64,000 bases of DNA. It comes from Kappaphycus alvarezii (taxonomy: Eukaryota > Rhodophyta > Florideophyceae > Gigartinales > Solieriaceae). Location of the stretch: positions 930,001-994,000 of the forward strand of contig NADL03000675.1 of the NCBI GenBank assembly GCA_002205965.3, read 5' to 3'. The notes under the pieces are model-generated. The model searched no databases. It had not been told where the DNA came from and worked only from the letters and a program-made list of their open reading frames with translations. Position 1 is the first letter of the stretch. Every line of letters starts with the position of its first letter. Shown piece after piece: positions 1 to 12,200 of this stretch. A program made the position numbers and the translations under genes.

Positions 1-2
1 TA

Positions 3-1261
3 GAGGACATTGGTCGTAATGACATTGTCTTTGTATCAAACGGTGTCGAACACTGCATCTCTACTATCAGCCGTAACTTCTTGAGCTTTATTCAACTTGA
101 CAGATTTATTCCTTCTACCATGGAGACAAACATCAAACAAGGGTCCACTCTATCTTGTATATCTGCTATATCGCTTACTGAATCCTCCTGGTCTGATGTG
201 AAACGAATGATTGACAAAATTCACAAGCACGTATGCGGCCACGCGTCCTTTTCTGATTTCAAACTGCTACTTGAGAGAAACTCTCTTTGGAATGACGCGG
301 TCTCTCACTACCTATCCGAATTGGTCAATGCATGCCCTGCTTGTCGGTCCACGGCTACGCCGCAGCCGTCACGCAAAGTCCCAATCAGTTCCCTGTCGAA
401 AGCACTGAATGAAGTTCTATGTATTGACCATCTCTTTCTGGAAGGGCTCTGTCTATTTCACTGCATGGACCTACACTCACGCTACTCTGCATGCCATGTT
501 GTCCGTACAACATCTCTTTCAGAAGCAGTTATTGGTTTTGAGGCCTGTTGGAATTCTCAGTTCTGGCTTCCGGACTCCCTTCTATGCGAAAAAGCCTTCG
601 CCGTCGGTGATTTTAAAGAGTATGCAGACTCAGTTAGCATCCCCATTAAGAATGCACCACCGCAGCGACATCACAAGAACCCGATCGAGTCTAAGCATAA
701 CATCATTAGATCCGTCTTCCTTCGCCTGAAAGCCGCTTCTGATGCTAATGTTGACCCTGTACTTGCTGCTTATCGTGCTGTCACTATTTCAAATGACTTG
801 TACGGCAACGAAATTATGTCTGCCTTTGAAATGGCTGAAGGTTTCACTAAACCCGTCAATGTCTGCCCTGCCGACACAGTAATCCTTGCCGATGTCCGCG
901 AGGCACAGGAACAGCTCCAAGCACTCCGCAAACTGGCCCTCATTCTTCGCTCGAAGGCTGTAACCGAAGTTCCTCTCTCGGTCGGTGACTCTGTGGAGAT
1001 ATACCAAAAAAAGGACACGGAAAAGCGTGGCAGGTGGTCAACGCCTAAACCAATCCCCTCCATCGATATCTCCGCTCGCTCAGTCACAGTCCCCGGCGCC
1101 AGTGGCCGCTCTATTACTGCTGCTTTTGAAGACGCTAGACCGTCCCTTCCTCAGCACAGCTTCGCGCAGATTGTTCAGCATGGCCTTGACTCCATTGATG
1201 AGTCGATTCAAGACATAGCCAGACTTGAATTGCAGCCTGAATCTACTATTAGTACTCAGGT
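3..1261 (+). pseudogene. copia integrase region of pol (element A)
   Basis: This is the integrase that joins element cDNA to host DNA. The frame is open from base 3, the window edge. Near 210-350 it shows the GAG-pre-integrase/HHCC zinc region (HKHVCGH, later CPAC). It then has a DDE-type core: CIDHLF with MDLHSRYSA after it, and near 680 KNPIESKHNIIRS, which supplies the expected Glu. The frame stays open to 1457, but copia similarity passes to the -1 frame near 1260. The last ~65 codons up to 1457 are therefore out-of-frame readthrough. The shift equals one missing base. It could be decay or a sequencing error. A programmed -1 shift between integrase and RT is not usual for copia. Confidence 0.82.
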
Positions 1262-3204
1262 TTCCACCCCGACAACCCAGATACCGATGTGTCCTCGGAA
1301 AGTCCCTCTGAAAACCCCAATACTGTTCCTGACAGTGACTTCTCGGCAGACCGCAACAATTCTCCTTCCGTTGGTGACCGTGTTGATGTGCCCTGGGATG
1401 AAGACAGTGTTGTGTACCCTAGCACTGTCCACTCCGAATATGATGACGGTCGCATGACTATTCATTATGATAACGGTGATATTGAAACCGTTGATATGAC
1501 AACAGTACAGTGGAATCACTCTACTCCGCTCTCTGGCAGCAGCGGAAAGGTAACTAATGATCTTCATGTAATCAGTTCTGAACATAAAGTCCTGTCTCCG
1601 ATGCTAGAACACTTTGGCAAAAAGCCCTTTCTAAAATACCGTGCACAAGGATTCGACCAATATCCCCTTGTCAACGCGTATACTGTAGAAGAAGAAACGT
1701 TACTCAAGACTTCACGGCCCGTATATCATCGCTATGTTCCCAAAGGTGCGAATGTGATAAGTAGTCACACAATTTATAAGGTGAAGAGGAACGATGATGG
1801 CACTCTGAAATTGAAAGCACACATTGACCCTCATGGCAACGAAGATGATCTCAAAGACATCCTGAACAAAGATTGTACCACCTGTCCCCAGACTGGTCTA
1901 CGTGTTCTCGAATCTATTGCGTCGCTACTTGGATGGCAGCTCTACAAAGCTGATGTAACTGCAGCCTTCCTTCAAACTGGTGCAGCTGATCGCGATGTTA
2001 ATGTTCGGCCGCCAACCGAAAGTCGTATGCGCTCATCTCATATGTGGCTTTTTCTTACCGCCGCGTATGGTCTGGTTAATTCAAACGCCAAGTGGCAACC
2101 TCAATCAGATGCCATTATGATTGAACTTGGACTACTGCAGTCGAAATACATTCCACAGCTCTTTTACAAGAAACGCAATGGTAAACTGGTGCTCCTAGTA
2201 GCGAAGATCGTTGACGACCTCAAGGTTGCAGGGCATGGCAATAACGCCAAAGTTTTTCTCGAATCTTTCGACCAGAAGTTTAAGTTTGGCACTGTCAGTC
2301 ATGGTCCTGGCAAAATGCGGTTTTTCGGTATCAATACCATTCAGCATGACGACTCTACAATCGATACTAATGCAGAGGATAAGATTGAAGCTGTCACAGA
2401 GTATCCTCTCTTACGCCAACGTCGGAAAGAAAGCGACTCTCCACTTAATGCAATAGAGAAATCTTCCTTTGCGTCAACGAACAGCTCCGTTGATTGGATT
2501 GGTACGGCAGCCTCCCCTCTGTGCTCTTTCTACTCAAGCTATCTACAGCAAAAGGCCCCGAACACGCAGGTGCACTACATTGTTGAGAAAAATGCTATTG
2601 TACGCCAGCTAAAGAAATTTGGTACAACAATATCTTATCCCAGGCCTGAAGACAGCATGGACTATGAGTTGAGTGTCCTGGTATTTGCTGATGCATCACG
2701 TGTTTATGACGTTGGGCAACTCGGGACTATCTGTGGACTACTTGTTGGACCTATGAGAAAGGACTATTTATCATGTCGTATTATGGATGTCTCACAAAGT
2801 CAGACGCCCCGTCAAGAGTATACCCTCTGCTGAGATCTTTACAGCCTCTGAAGGTATAGACGACGGCAAAATGATATGCAATGCATACAACGAGCTTCTC
2901 AATGTCGACGTCAAGCTTCGCCTCTGTGTAGACTCAAAGGATTTATTTACATCTCTCTCTACACATAAAAAATTCAATTGACAAATCTATCCGTGGTGAT
3001 GTAAGCTCTATCCGGTATGAGTTTCAAACTGGTGCCGTTGATAAGATTTCATGGATTCCAGGCACCACCAACTTGGTTGATCCTCTTACGAAGAAGGATA
3101 GCCCACTGGCTGAAGCCCTACAGCTGACATTGTTTACAGGAAGGCTATCGATCGACTTTGACTCTGTTGCTCAAATCAAGTCGTGCGGAAGAAACCTTGG
3201 CTAA
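1262..3204 (+). pseudogene. copia reverse transcriptase and RNase H (element A)
   Basis: This is the continuation of pol. A linker rich in Asp, Ser and Glu leads into the RVT_2 reverse transcriptase: ADVTAAFLQTG at ~1950-1980, then AAYGLVNSNAKW. The catalytic box reads IVDDLKVAG (~2205) where copia normally has YVDD. RNase H follows with VFADASR (~2680) and PSAEIFTASEG (~2820). The C-terminal WIPGTTNLVDPLTK (~3055) matches the copia ending that precedes the 3' LTR. Two more frame changes are present. One near 2765 and one in the A-run at 2967-2972 each equal one extra base. The frame ends at the TAA at 3202. Confidence 0.85.
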
Positions 3205-3779
3205 AAGAAGAGCGATATGAACGGACGTAATCTATTTGAACCAATTTACTGTGACGACGTCCTCTTACATTTTTGTATTCTGTAATCACTTACATGGCAA
3301 CCCTTAGTGTATCTGAGTTCTGTCTATAAGTAGCCAGACCTTAACATGTAAACTGACTCTGATATCGGCATCGATCGCCGACTGTGCACTTCTGACTGTG
3401 CACCTACCTGACTATCGGACTATCGCATCTATCCGCCACCCACGATACTTACACGCACTCTGCAAGCGCTCTAAGAACTTCAAGGTTAAGGGGGAGGGGG
3501 GTGTAGACCCTCTCCTCGTCGCCCCCTGCTGACTCTAGACTGCCCCCGCGCCTCGCCTCACCGAGGCCACCGTCCCGCATGCAGCACGGTGGGTCTCACG
3601 CGACCTCTTTGCAGGACCTGACCGTCCTCCCCCACGCGGATTTCACTTCCTCGTTAACACTTCAGTTGGCCCGGAAGCAGGTGTCATAGGGATCTCTGGA
3701 TTCACCAAGCTCGTCAACCGCATGGCTTCTTGCGATTTCCCAATTTGGTACTTCCTCTCATCGCTGCTGCCACCCTCGT
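3205..3779. other. copia 3' flank, no gene
   Basis: No coding sequence is visible. The stretch contains CTATAAG (about 3325) and a purine run of mixed A and G at 3485-3500 followed by TG. Either could belong to the 3' end of copia element A. Without a second LTR copy in the window the LTR limits cannot be fixed. From about 3640 the sequence starts to look like the N-terminal part of the next reverse transcriptase. Confidence 0.35.
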
Positions 3780-5000
3780 TCCCCTCCAACACGGACAACA
3801 TTCGGCCTTAGCCGTCGGCTTAGTGTTCATTCGCATCGTCCGAAAAGCTTCCGGACGACGCCATCGACGGTATGCGGGACTTCTTTGAGCCGTTGAAACT
3901 GGCGAACAGCGTCACGTCCGTCATGGATGCCATTGTCCATGATACGGGCTCCTTCTTCCAAACCATCTCTAAGGTTGCTGGCGTTCTGTTCGGTGCACAC
4001 AATGGATTCAACTGTGTGAGCCGCCAGTCCATGCTCAACCCCCTGCCCGCCGGGCGCCGACTCTGGAATGTTTCATCAACATGATTTACGGCCGTTCACA
4101 ATTACCCCTGTTAGTCCCCAATTGGCAACACACCTTGGTCCATGGTGCTCAGTGTTCCCAACAGGGGATCCAGACAGTATGTTGCTCTTGCCCCTTACGA
4201 GTCACTCCGTCTCGACCGGACCGCGTACACAACAAGAATACTCCTCAATCAGTGGTCTGCTGGTGACAGCACCATCACCGAGACACTTGATAATCTTCGA
4301 AGTGGGGTTCGGTTGATACAGGACTACGGCCCTTTCGTTGGCCAGCACATCAACCTGCGCAAAACCAGTGTTTACTGGCCTGCCATCTCCTCCCAAGCTC
4401 GCTCTTCCTTTCCTCGTGGAATACCCTCGACTATTGCACCGACCATGGCCTTCTACTTCTGGTAGCGCCGCTTGGTGATCAGGATTTCACCGTTACCTTT
4501 CCCCAATCCAAACTCGAGGCTAGTCGGGGCACCCTCGACTGATGCACGGTGTCCGGGACCCTCTTACACGCTTTCAAAAGCACTGGCTGCGCGCCTCCGT
4601 CTGCCGTATGACCCACACCTTTCGCCTCTCAGACCTGCAACTATCTCACCTCGCAGCCCGTCAATTCATCGACCTCCAAGAGACCTCTTAGAAGCCTCTT
4701 AATGGCGTTACCGTCACGGACCACGCCTGAATTCAAGCATACTACCCAGTCCGTCCGGGCAGTCAAGGGTTTTCCCCCGTTCACCCATCCCTCCATGTCA
4801 CTGTCCCCGCCAGTGGCATCGACGCGGCACCCTCCCATGCGCGAACTGCTCTACACTTCGCGCCTCGCATCTCAAGACTGCTTGGACGCCCATACGTTGC
4901 CGAACAAGTTTCTTTTCTCGTCCAATCTAAACCCCTCATTCGCTGCTTCCCCGACACCGTGCCTGGCAACGCTTCTTCTCCGGACCTCAGCCTCTACGCA
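3780..5000 (+). pseudogene. decayed non-LTR-type reverse transcriptase (RVT_1)
   Basis: Several frames together resemble an RVT_1 reverse transcriptase of the non-LTR type. Near 3785 the translation LQHGQHSALAVG matches the usual 'fGvg.pgGaE' area. Near 4005 FNCVSRQSML matches the 'DfkNAFN.vdR' motif. Near 4160 QQGDPDSMLLLPL matches GVQQGDPLGPLLF. Near 4250 W-SAGDSTITETL sits where WYLDDGTIxG is expected, so both catalytic Asp residues are altered. GPFVGQHINLRKTSVYWP matches the following 'GP..GLhLN..Kt..fwP' segment. Multiple frameshifts and stops mean it is not functional. Which retroelement family it came from cannot be settled by eye. Confidence 0.6.
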
Positions 5001-5482
5001 CCGCTTGGTATTTTAGCCTATAGTGCAGTCACCGTCTTAAACAGGGTCAGCAGAACGCCACGGCGTGGGACCATAGGAGGAATGACGATTGGGACAGGCC
5101 ATCGACACCCCCTCCCACTACAGGGACACAGACGTTTGCCTCCGCATCCGCAGTTTCGATTTTCAAAGAGGCCAGGGTGCATCTGGCCTTACTGCCCTTC
5201 CCACAGACGCCACTGCTACTCTCGCCCCTCAATGAACGATCATGCTGCAAAATGCACGTTGGCCTTCTGGTTTACCCGCCCCCCCGCTACTTGTCACCAC
5301 TGCCGTCAGCAGATAGATATAAGCAGAGACCGTGTGAACAATCACTGCCCCTCTGGTTTCAGGCAACCCCACTGGCATGATTCTGTCCACAACGCTGTTG
5401 CCTCGAACGTCTTTCGCGCTGCTGACCTTAACTATAGAAACAATACAGGTCAAACAATTCTCAAAACGGAAACCAGGGCAAC

Positions 5483-5779
5483 TTGTCTGGCCGCAAACGC
5501 GAGCGACCCGCAAATTACCGGTTTGACCGAGGTGTACAAAGGCCTTTTTGTTACGATTGCGGTGGATGTGGCCATTTCCGTGGTAATGATGCGTGCAGGT
5601 TTGCAAGTGTTTTCACGAAGAACACGAAGGCTCGTGCAGCTTCTACAAATTCAAACTCCGAGGCAAATGAGCCTAGACAAAGTGGTTCGGTTTTCGAACG
5701 ACTTTCGCGACGCAACATGGAACATGAGGTACATCGCCCAGGCCGGAACTTCTTCCAAAATTGTCTTAGGTCAACCTGA
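5483..5779 (+). CDS. short ORF with Cys/His knuckle-like motif
   Basis: A 98-residue ORF contains the string CYDCGGCGH followed by C six residues after the His. This resembles a retroviral CCHC zinc knuckle (CX2CX4HX4C) with a longer last gap. The rest is basic and rich in Arg, Asn and Ser. It follows the decayed reverse transcriptase and could be a gag-like remnant. It may equally be chance. No family is assigned. Confidence 0.25.
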   Translation: MSGRKRERPANYRFDRGVQRPFCYDCGGCGHFRGNDACRFASVFTKNTKARAASTNSNSEANEPRQSGSVFERLSRRNMEHEVHRPGRNFFQNCLRST

Positions 5780-7134
5780 CAAAAATCCTTTTATTAACCT
5801 ATGATTTCCTCGCTGCATTGGCGGATCCAATGCAGCTTCTGCTTTTTAAAATGCTTCGAGGATCGAGTTCATTCTCCGTGAATTCGACAGCAAGCCCTTT
5901 TTGCATGAATATGGCCTCGATTGCAGTGACGCTGAGCTGAAAATTGGAATTTTGGACTCTTCATTTGAATTGAATTACTATCACCCCCGGGGATGACATC
6001 CAGAACTTGTTTTGGGTAACCAAGTTTTACCCAAATCGTACTAGCTTGAACCCTAAATAGATCCTTGCTGAACCCTGATCCCTGTACCCATCAGTCCGCA
6101 TCCTCGCTCCGAAGTCCATTGGTAATCCCACATTCATTTCCTTCTCCGATACGAGTCAAGGGTCATCATCTCATGGCTAAACTGGCTATCTGCCATGTTT
6201 ATTCCTGCTAGAAGAGGTGGGGATACCTTCCACGTCCTCAACTGGAGCAGTAGCAAGAAAAAAGTATCAGATTTTCGTTGATCAGAGCACAGAATTTAGC
6301 TGCCGCTAACACCGTAGATAGTGCATTCTTGTTCGCAAATCGACTCGAGGCCGTCTATAAAAGTTCGGTGAAAATTCTTTTAGTCCTCATAATTGACTCG
6401 AACGAATTGCTTTAGAATATAAGAGCGCTTCATGAAGGTACTAAATACCGACTGCGTCCAGCCATCTCTCGCCTCCATACTTCCTTATGTAGTACAATGC
6501 GCTGTGCGCAGGTGTTATCTTCGAGCTTTGGGATTACTTCGCACAAAGAGAAAACCAACTCACACAGACAAAGACTTTCAGGCTATTCGCCCTCCCTCTT
6601 GCTCTTTACTGCGATGTAGTAGTAAAGCTCGCCGATGGCGAGGAGAATTTAGGTTAGTGGATCGGAGGTGATTTCTTGAAACGAGCTGTAACTGTCCCCC
6701 AGTTTGTAAAGCTGGACCGTGTGATGATGGAAAATTGAGAGGATTCATGTAAAAAGAACCGAGAAAACAAAGGGTGCAACAACGAGCAACAAGAAATTTA
6801 GAGGCGAGTCAGCAGCGCTGAGTATCTCCCTCGGAGATAAGGGTGTATTTTCAAAGGACAACCTTAAGTTTACTCTATTTGAATGTAGACGCGGGAATCC
6901 GGGGCACAGAGGCCGATTGAATATAACAGACTGAAAATAAGAGGGGTAAGGTAATATGGGATAGGGAGGGAAACAGAGGGTAGCCGGGCAGATGAATATG
7001 ACTATAGCTAAAGTTGCAGCTAGCAAGGAGTTGCAGAGCCTAAAATATTGGGTCAAGTTCAGGGCCAGAAAAGGGGTGGCTGTTCATTTGGGGGCCGTAG
7101 TGGCCAGGTAGGTGGAGTTAATAGTCAGCTAAGC
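5780..7134. other. intergenic, no gene seen
   Basis: Only short, unrelated ORFs occur. None shows a recognisable domain. The pogo-like element is inserted at the right edge. Confidence 0.5.
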
Positions 7135-7136
7135 TA

Positions 7137-7161
7137 CACCAAACACTGTATTTAGATTGGA
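7137..7161 (+). repeat. left terminal inverted repeat of pogo-like element
   Basis: This 25-bp repeat matches the reverse complement of 9219-9243 at 23 of 25 positions. It is preceded by TA. Confidence 0.88.
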
Positions 7162-7436
7162 TTCATATTTGCGTTGGGTTCATAATTACATTGGTCCAAT
7201 TTTATTTGCTGAATAGTGGTGGTGGACAGGCAATAGAGCTTGTCATACCTCGGTGCCATTACAGTAAAACAGTATGACTTATGCAATTTTTTTGGGAGGT
7301 ACAACACATAGTTTTGCGTACAGTGCTCGTGAGACTGGTGAGATCGCTGTCGTCTCGATACACAACGCCGAAGTTCACATCGATTTTCAAGAAACCACGA
7401 TCCTAACACACCACACAACACTCAAACATCGAAATC

Positions 7437-9071
7437 ATGACCACAGCCCCAATTGAACGTTCCATTGCTCGCGCTCTCGCCATCCAAGCCTCCAACACGC
7501 ATCTAAACACCGCAGCGGCTCCCTATGAGTCACAAAGGCCGTCTAAAACAACCGAAAAACCAAGCCAACAAGAGAGCACACCCGAAAACCGCCGATCCGT
7601 CCACGTTTCCACAATCGCCACAGGAATCAGGGTAGCAAAATGGATGATCTCCGAGGAGGAACTAAACGGGAAAAAGAACCTATTTGCGAGAACCATTCGC
7701 CAGTTTCCTAATATCTTTAAAGGAATTTACAAAGCCAATATCCAACGAGCAACCCTATGGTGGAATAATAAAGACCACATGCTGAGCCCCTCCACTGTTT
7801 GCAGCAGAAGTAACAGCATCGCAGGAGCAGTTGCAGGTACAAAATGACGCATCAACTTCAAAGCACTCAAAGGACAAGGACCGAAAACAGCTGCTTGGGT
7901 AACTGCTATTAACAAGGAACTATTGGAAGAATTTGATCGGTTGCGCTGCTTGGGCGTAAAGTTCTCGCTAGCCATTTGAAAAACTCTAGCTCACTACATC
8001 ATAATCAAGGCACATCAAGGCCCTCCCTACCACTCATCTGTGCATATTAACGGAAAATCTATTTCTACTCGAGTTACCATTCGCTGGACTCAGAGCTTTA
8101 TGAACAGGAATAGGATTGCCCTGAGAGCACAGACAGGAAAGCTCCTTACCAGTCCTGCTCATCAGAAATACATTGAACGAACGGTTGCGTTTCATCTCGG
8201 AAGGCTGCGACGGGGATTCATGTCAGCACTGCTCAATGAAGACAACATCGAGAACGCCGATGAAACCCAGTTTTGTTTCAATATGGATAATGGAAAGACG
8301 ATTGGTTTCAAAGGTGACGGCCACGTTAAGTACGACGATGTTGTATCTGGTGGAGATCCTATCATCATGATGGTCCGCATTACAGGAGGAAGGAGAGCCT
8401 GTATTGAGACCCCTTTTCTGGTTTTTAAGAATGCAAAGAGATCCTATCCTATTCAATGTGTTCCCGATGCAACTCCCGGTGTTTCTAATCGATCTATCAC
8501 GAAGGCATGGATGGATGGTGTCACGTTCAAAGAGTGGCTTTTTTAGCCGTGCGCTGTAAAGCCTCTCCCTCAAATGGCACAGCGAATTTTATACATTGAC
8601 AACTGCTCTGCGCATGTTTTAGACGAAGAAACGAGTGGTATTCTGCAGCGAATTCGTACGATTATATCAAAGCTGCCGGCCAATTCCACGAATTTAGTGC
8701 AACCCGCTTACTATTATATCATTCAGAAGGTTAAGGAGGCGTGGCGCAGGCGCTGGGAAACTTATAAGCTTGAGTGTATTAAAGGAGGGGCCTGGCCTGA
8801 ATCCACTGGAAAGCTTCCAAATAAGGGGAAGGTTTTCTTCTTGCAGCTGGCGGCTGCTATCGTTAGAGATTTCAATGCAATGGTTGACATTAAAAGCATG
8901 AATTATGCTCGTAAGACCATGATTCGGACAGGCATGTCATTGAATGTGAATGGGGTTTGGGAGAAGTCCCAACTGTCCGATGAACTGCAGTGCATTGTCG
9001 CAAAACATCGGGATTATTTCGAGGGCAAGGATGTTGATGATTGTTCAGATGCCGAAGATGTAAGTGAGTAA
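7437..9071 (+). pseudogene. pogo-like DDE transposase, inactivated
   Basis: One continuous frame runs for 545 codons from ATG 7437 to the TAA at 9069. It is interrupted by three in-frame stops (TGA 7845, TGA ~7975, TAG 8544) and has no frameshift. The N-terminal part should bind DNA. The C-terminal half is the DDE catalytic domain. The first Asp is in NADETQFCFN (~8255) and the second in YIDNCSAHV (~8590). The third should be in the 'QPaD' motif, but here the text is VQPAYYYIIQKVK (~8700). The catalytic Asp is apparently Tyr (GAC to TAC). Even without the stops this protein would lack a metal ligand. The transposase belongs to the surrounding TIR element. Pogo-like versus another Tc1/mariner branch is less certain. 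Confidence 0.8.
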
Positions 9072-9218
9072 AAAGTATTGATTTTCTAGCTTCTTGAAGA
9101 TTTTAGATTGGTACATTCTATTTATAAATTTTACCTTAAATAGGTTGGGTTCGGATTTAAACTGGACCAACTTAATTGATGAGTAATGCCTGAAATCTGA
9201 GGTTCGAAATTAGATTGG

Positions 9219-9243
9219 TCCAATCTAATTGCAGTGTTTGGTG
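9219..9243 (-). repeat. right terminal inverted repeat of pogo-like element
   Basis: This is the inverted partner of 7137-7161 and is followed by TA. It overlaps a palindrome centred on ATTGGTCCAAT. Confidence 0.88.
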
Positions 9244-9245
9244 TA

Positions 9246-12200
9246 GAGATATCTAAGAAGTCGTGGTAAGTAAAGTCTATACCATTCAAGTGATAAATAT
9301 ACAAGATAGAGATTAATTAAGACAAAAATTGGCTCAATGGGTGCTGTCAACTGAGAAAATGCCAGTTCTAAGCCGATGGTGACCCACCTGGGTGATTGCA
9401 CAGAACAGTGAGCAATAGTGGGCTTGTAGTCTAGAGAAATGCCCTCACTTTACACCAAAGTACAGTACATGCTGTTTGCGGTGGGCGGATATGTCCAAAA
9501 TTAGATTAAGAAATGACCGCAAAAATCAGTTCTGCTAGTGGCAGCAAATTACGACTGCCAACTGCACTACACTTTCGAATTTAGAGACACCACCACAACA
9601 AGCGGGTAAGTAGTCAATAGAACTTGACCTACGACCAACTGGAGCGGAATGTTGTGATGTTACGAAATCTCAACGAGGCAACTTCCTCGTGGGGACTGAG
9701 TTCAGAAGTAGCAAGCTCGCCAGGCATATCAAAGGAAAAGCAAAAACAATCAGATATTGCTATATTCTTCTTTTGGCATTTCTTATTCCCTGATTTTCCT
9801 ATTTCATTCTCTTACTCGCTCTCCGAATATCACTAGGTATTCTACTTTGAATTCTCCCTTTGATATTTTCTGTGGCTTCAATAATAGAAATTACTTCACC
9901 CTCTTCACATAAAACCAATTCCTAACGTAGGTGCTCAACAGAACCAATTACAGTCACCGAGCAAAGTTCTTTACACTATCGATTAACAGTCGCTGCCCAG
10001 CGTCAAGTATTAGGTTTTGATTACCCTTCTCGTCAAGTTTATCCTGTCCAAGTATCCCGACCATGTATTTACCTTCTAAGAAGTCGTCCAAGCTGCCCTC
10101 CAAGTTATCAAGCAGCTGTTTGTACTCATTCGTCAAGTACTACCGGGTTGTATATTTCTGTAACTACTGATCTGCATTCAAAAGACTTTTCACTGAGATA
10201 GGACACTTATGAAGAACGTAAATTAATTTAGCTTCTCTTGCAAGCGCTCGTATTGAAATCCCTGAAGCTGTATACATTGAATCGCGGCAGTCAATTACTC
10301 TTATTTCAGACTTATCGATTGATTAATCTCGATAAGGATCTCATGCGTTGAAACTTCGCTACTTATTGTGGTAACACTCGCTATTGGACTCTTATCTGCT
10401 TTCAAGTCAGCTTACTGTCCTTAAAGGGTGTAAAAGTCCGTAAAGGGGGATTTATTCCTTCCACGGTACTTCATGCATGAAGCGTAGTCTCTCCCGGTCA
10501 CCCATTGTTCTAAATTACCCGAACTGAATATAAAACTATCTACTTAGTACGCTATACCATCTTCCAAGCTACTGTCTGAATTATTTTGCTAGGGGAGGTC
10601 CAACTGGATAAGGTAATCTACTTCAAACAGCTTCTGTTCTAGTTTTTTTCAGCCATTAAACGAATAAATCTATTTAATAACGAAATTACTCATGGCAAAA
10701 GTACGTCTTCTCAGTCAGTATTTGTAACCCATTGACGCGATCATCAACTAGCATTTTTTAACTTTCAAGCACGCGAAAGCCAACAAAAGAACTCACTAAC
10801 CCTCCTTGCAAAAAAAAATTATTTCGCACCTATGAGCTACTCCGTAGTTGCGCCGGCATCGGAATTCTGTTGGTTTCAGGAGGCGCAGCTGGCACGAGCT
10901 TGGAGATTGCAAATATGGAGCAGAAAAGTTTTGCAGTGTCATTGTCTGTACAGATGGTAGTGGTAGAGAGTTGGAAGTGACCTTGAAGATAGAGAGAAAA
11001 TCAGAGAAGTCGAGTGCAGAGGAAGTGTTTGCCATGCGAAATGGTAATTCGAAGAGGAAAAATAATGGTTACAATAATTCAATGTACGAAGAGTAAGGAT
11101 TAACTATATGGAAGGGACGAAGTGGTTTCGATAAGCGGTTTCTGAGCGCATTGATAACTCCTCGATGGACGACTCACTCTGTGCTCTCGTGAAATTTCGC
11201 ACTTGGTTGACTTTTTGAAGGAAGAAGGGAGAAGAGCTGTCCGTGACACAAATATTTTTTTGGAATCCGAGTGCACCACTTTAGGTTGACCGACCCTCAC
11301 TTAATAGAAAATAATAATGCCAATTTAGGGTGTGCAGTGTGATTTAATTTAGAGTTGCATCCATCTTCAGCGAGCAACCGTTAAAATATGTAAAGATTGT
11401 AACTTGCATGGTGGCGCGGAGATCCTCTTATTTCTCCAGCCACAGGATACCGGTAAAGATACAGGAAGCATCTATGACTTACGTGGGTACACGTTCGCTA
11501 CCCGTTACTTTTTTACCTGCAATCCTCTCCGAGACTCCCTCTTGCGACTCATACCGGCTTCATACGCTTCACTTTTTTTGTGGTTTTCGTAACTCTCTCT
11601 ACCGCTCGCACACCATAATCGGCTACTATTCGTCTCTCAGTTTTTCCTCTTGAGCCTGCTTCCCGCGATAATAGCTACTTTTACGTCTTTACGGACCTGT
11701 AAAACTGTTTTAGACGTCTTATTCTCTCTGCAGTGCTTGCTTCCGCCGTTGCAGACATTTCAGAAATCATCTTTTGATATAAGTTCCGGAAATGTCTTCA
11801 ACTGCTATAAATTTCAAGACAATTTTGGACGAAATCACAGGACGAGGATGAGTTAGAGTCCTGTTTTGGTACAAATTAGGGAATTTGACGGCAACGCAGA
11901 TTTAACATTTGACGTTTCTATAAAAGTTACAAACTGAGGCCAATCCAGGCCTACTGTAGGAGGAAATATATTTTCTGTGATTGAATCCCCACAATGCCTT
12001 GTTTACCATATCTCGATGAGTGTGCGTTTATTTTGAAATGTATTCTATTATATTCATTTTTCCTAGACTCGGATAGCACGAAATAGAAGTTAAGAAATGT
12101 TAAATAACCTCAGCCCGCTTCAGTGCTAGAGCTTCTGCCATAGCCTTTTCCAATGAACAGAGACTTACCAACTATAGTGCTCTTGATTACTTCATCGATA

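Larger units (their letters stand above)
1..3204 (+). mobile_element. Ty1/copia retrotransposon, 3' part (element A)
   Basis: The window opens inside the pol gene of a Ty1/copia retrotransposon. Integrase is followed by reverse transcriptase and then RNase H, the order that defines copia. Gag, protease and the 5' LTR lie outside the window. Pol similarity ends at a TAA at 3202-3204. I did not find a clean 3' LTR. A purine run at 3485-3500 followed by TG could be a polypurine tract, but it lies about 280 bp beyond the end of pol. The pol frame is broken three times, so this copy is defective. Confidence 0.88.
7137..9243 (+). mobile_element. pogo/Tc1-mariner-like DNA transposon with TIRs and TA duplication
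   Basis: The element is complete at both ends. The left end starts CACCAAACACTG and the right end finishes CAGTGTTTGGTG. The 25-bp terminal inverted repeats (7137-7161 and 9219-9243) differ at two positions. A TA dinucleotide lies directly outside each end (7135-7136 and 9244-9245), the Tc1/mariner/pogo target duplication. The motif ATTGGTCCAAT occurs near both ends (about 7191 and 9213). On the right it sits in a palindrome at 9210-9228, a possible transposase-binding site. The single gene inside is a dead transposase. Confidence 0.85.

Noticed and set aside
1255-1457. Programmed -1 frameshift between copia integrase and RT
   Set aside because: No slippery heptamer with downstream structure was evident, and the same element has two other frame breaks that cannot be programmed. 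Decay or sequence error is simpler.
3485-3560. Start of the copia 3' LTR right after a purine tract
   Set aside because: Pol ends 280 bp earlier and the sequence after 3640 already resembles another reverse transcriptase. Without a second LTR copy the call is not supportable.
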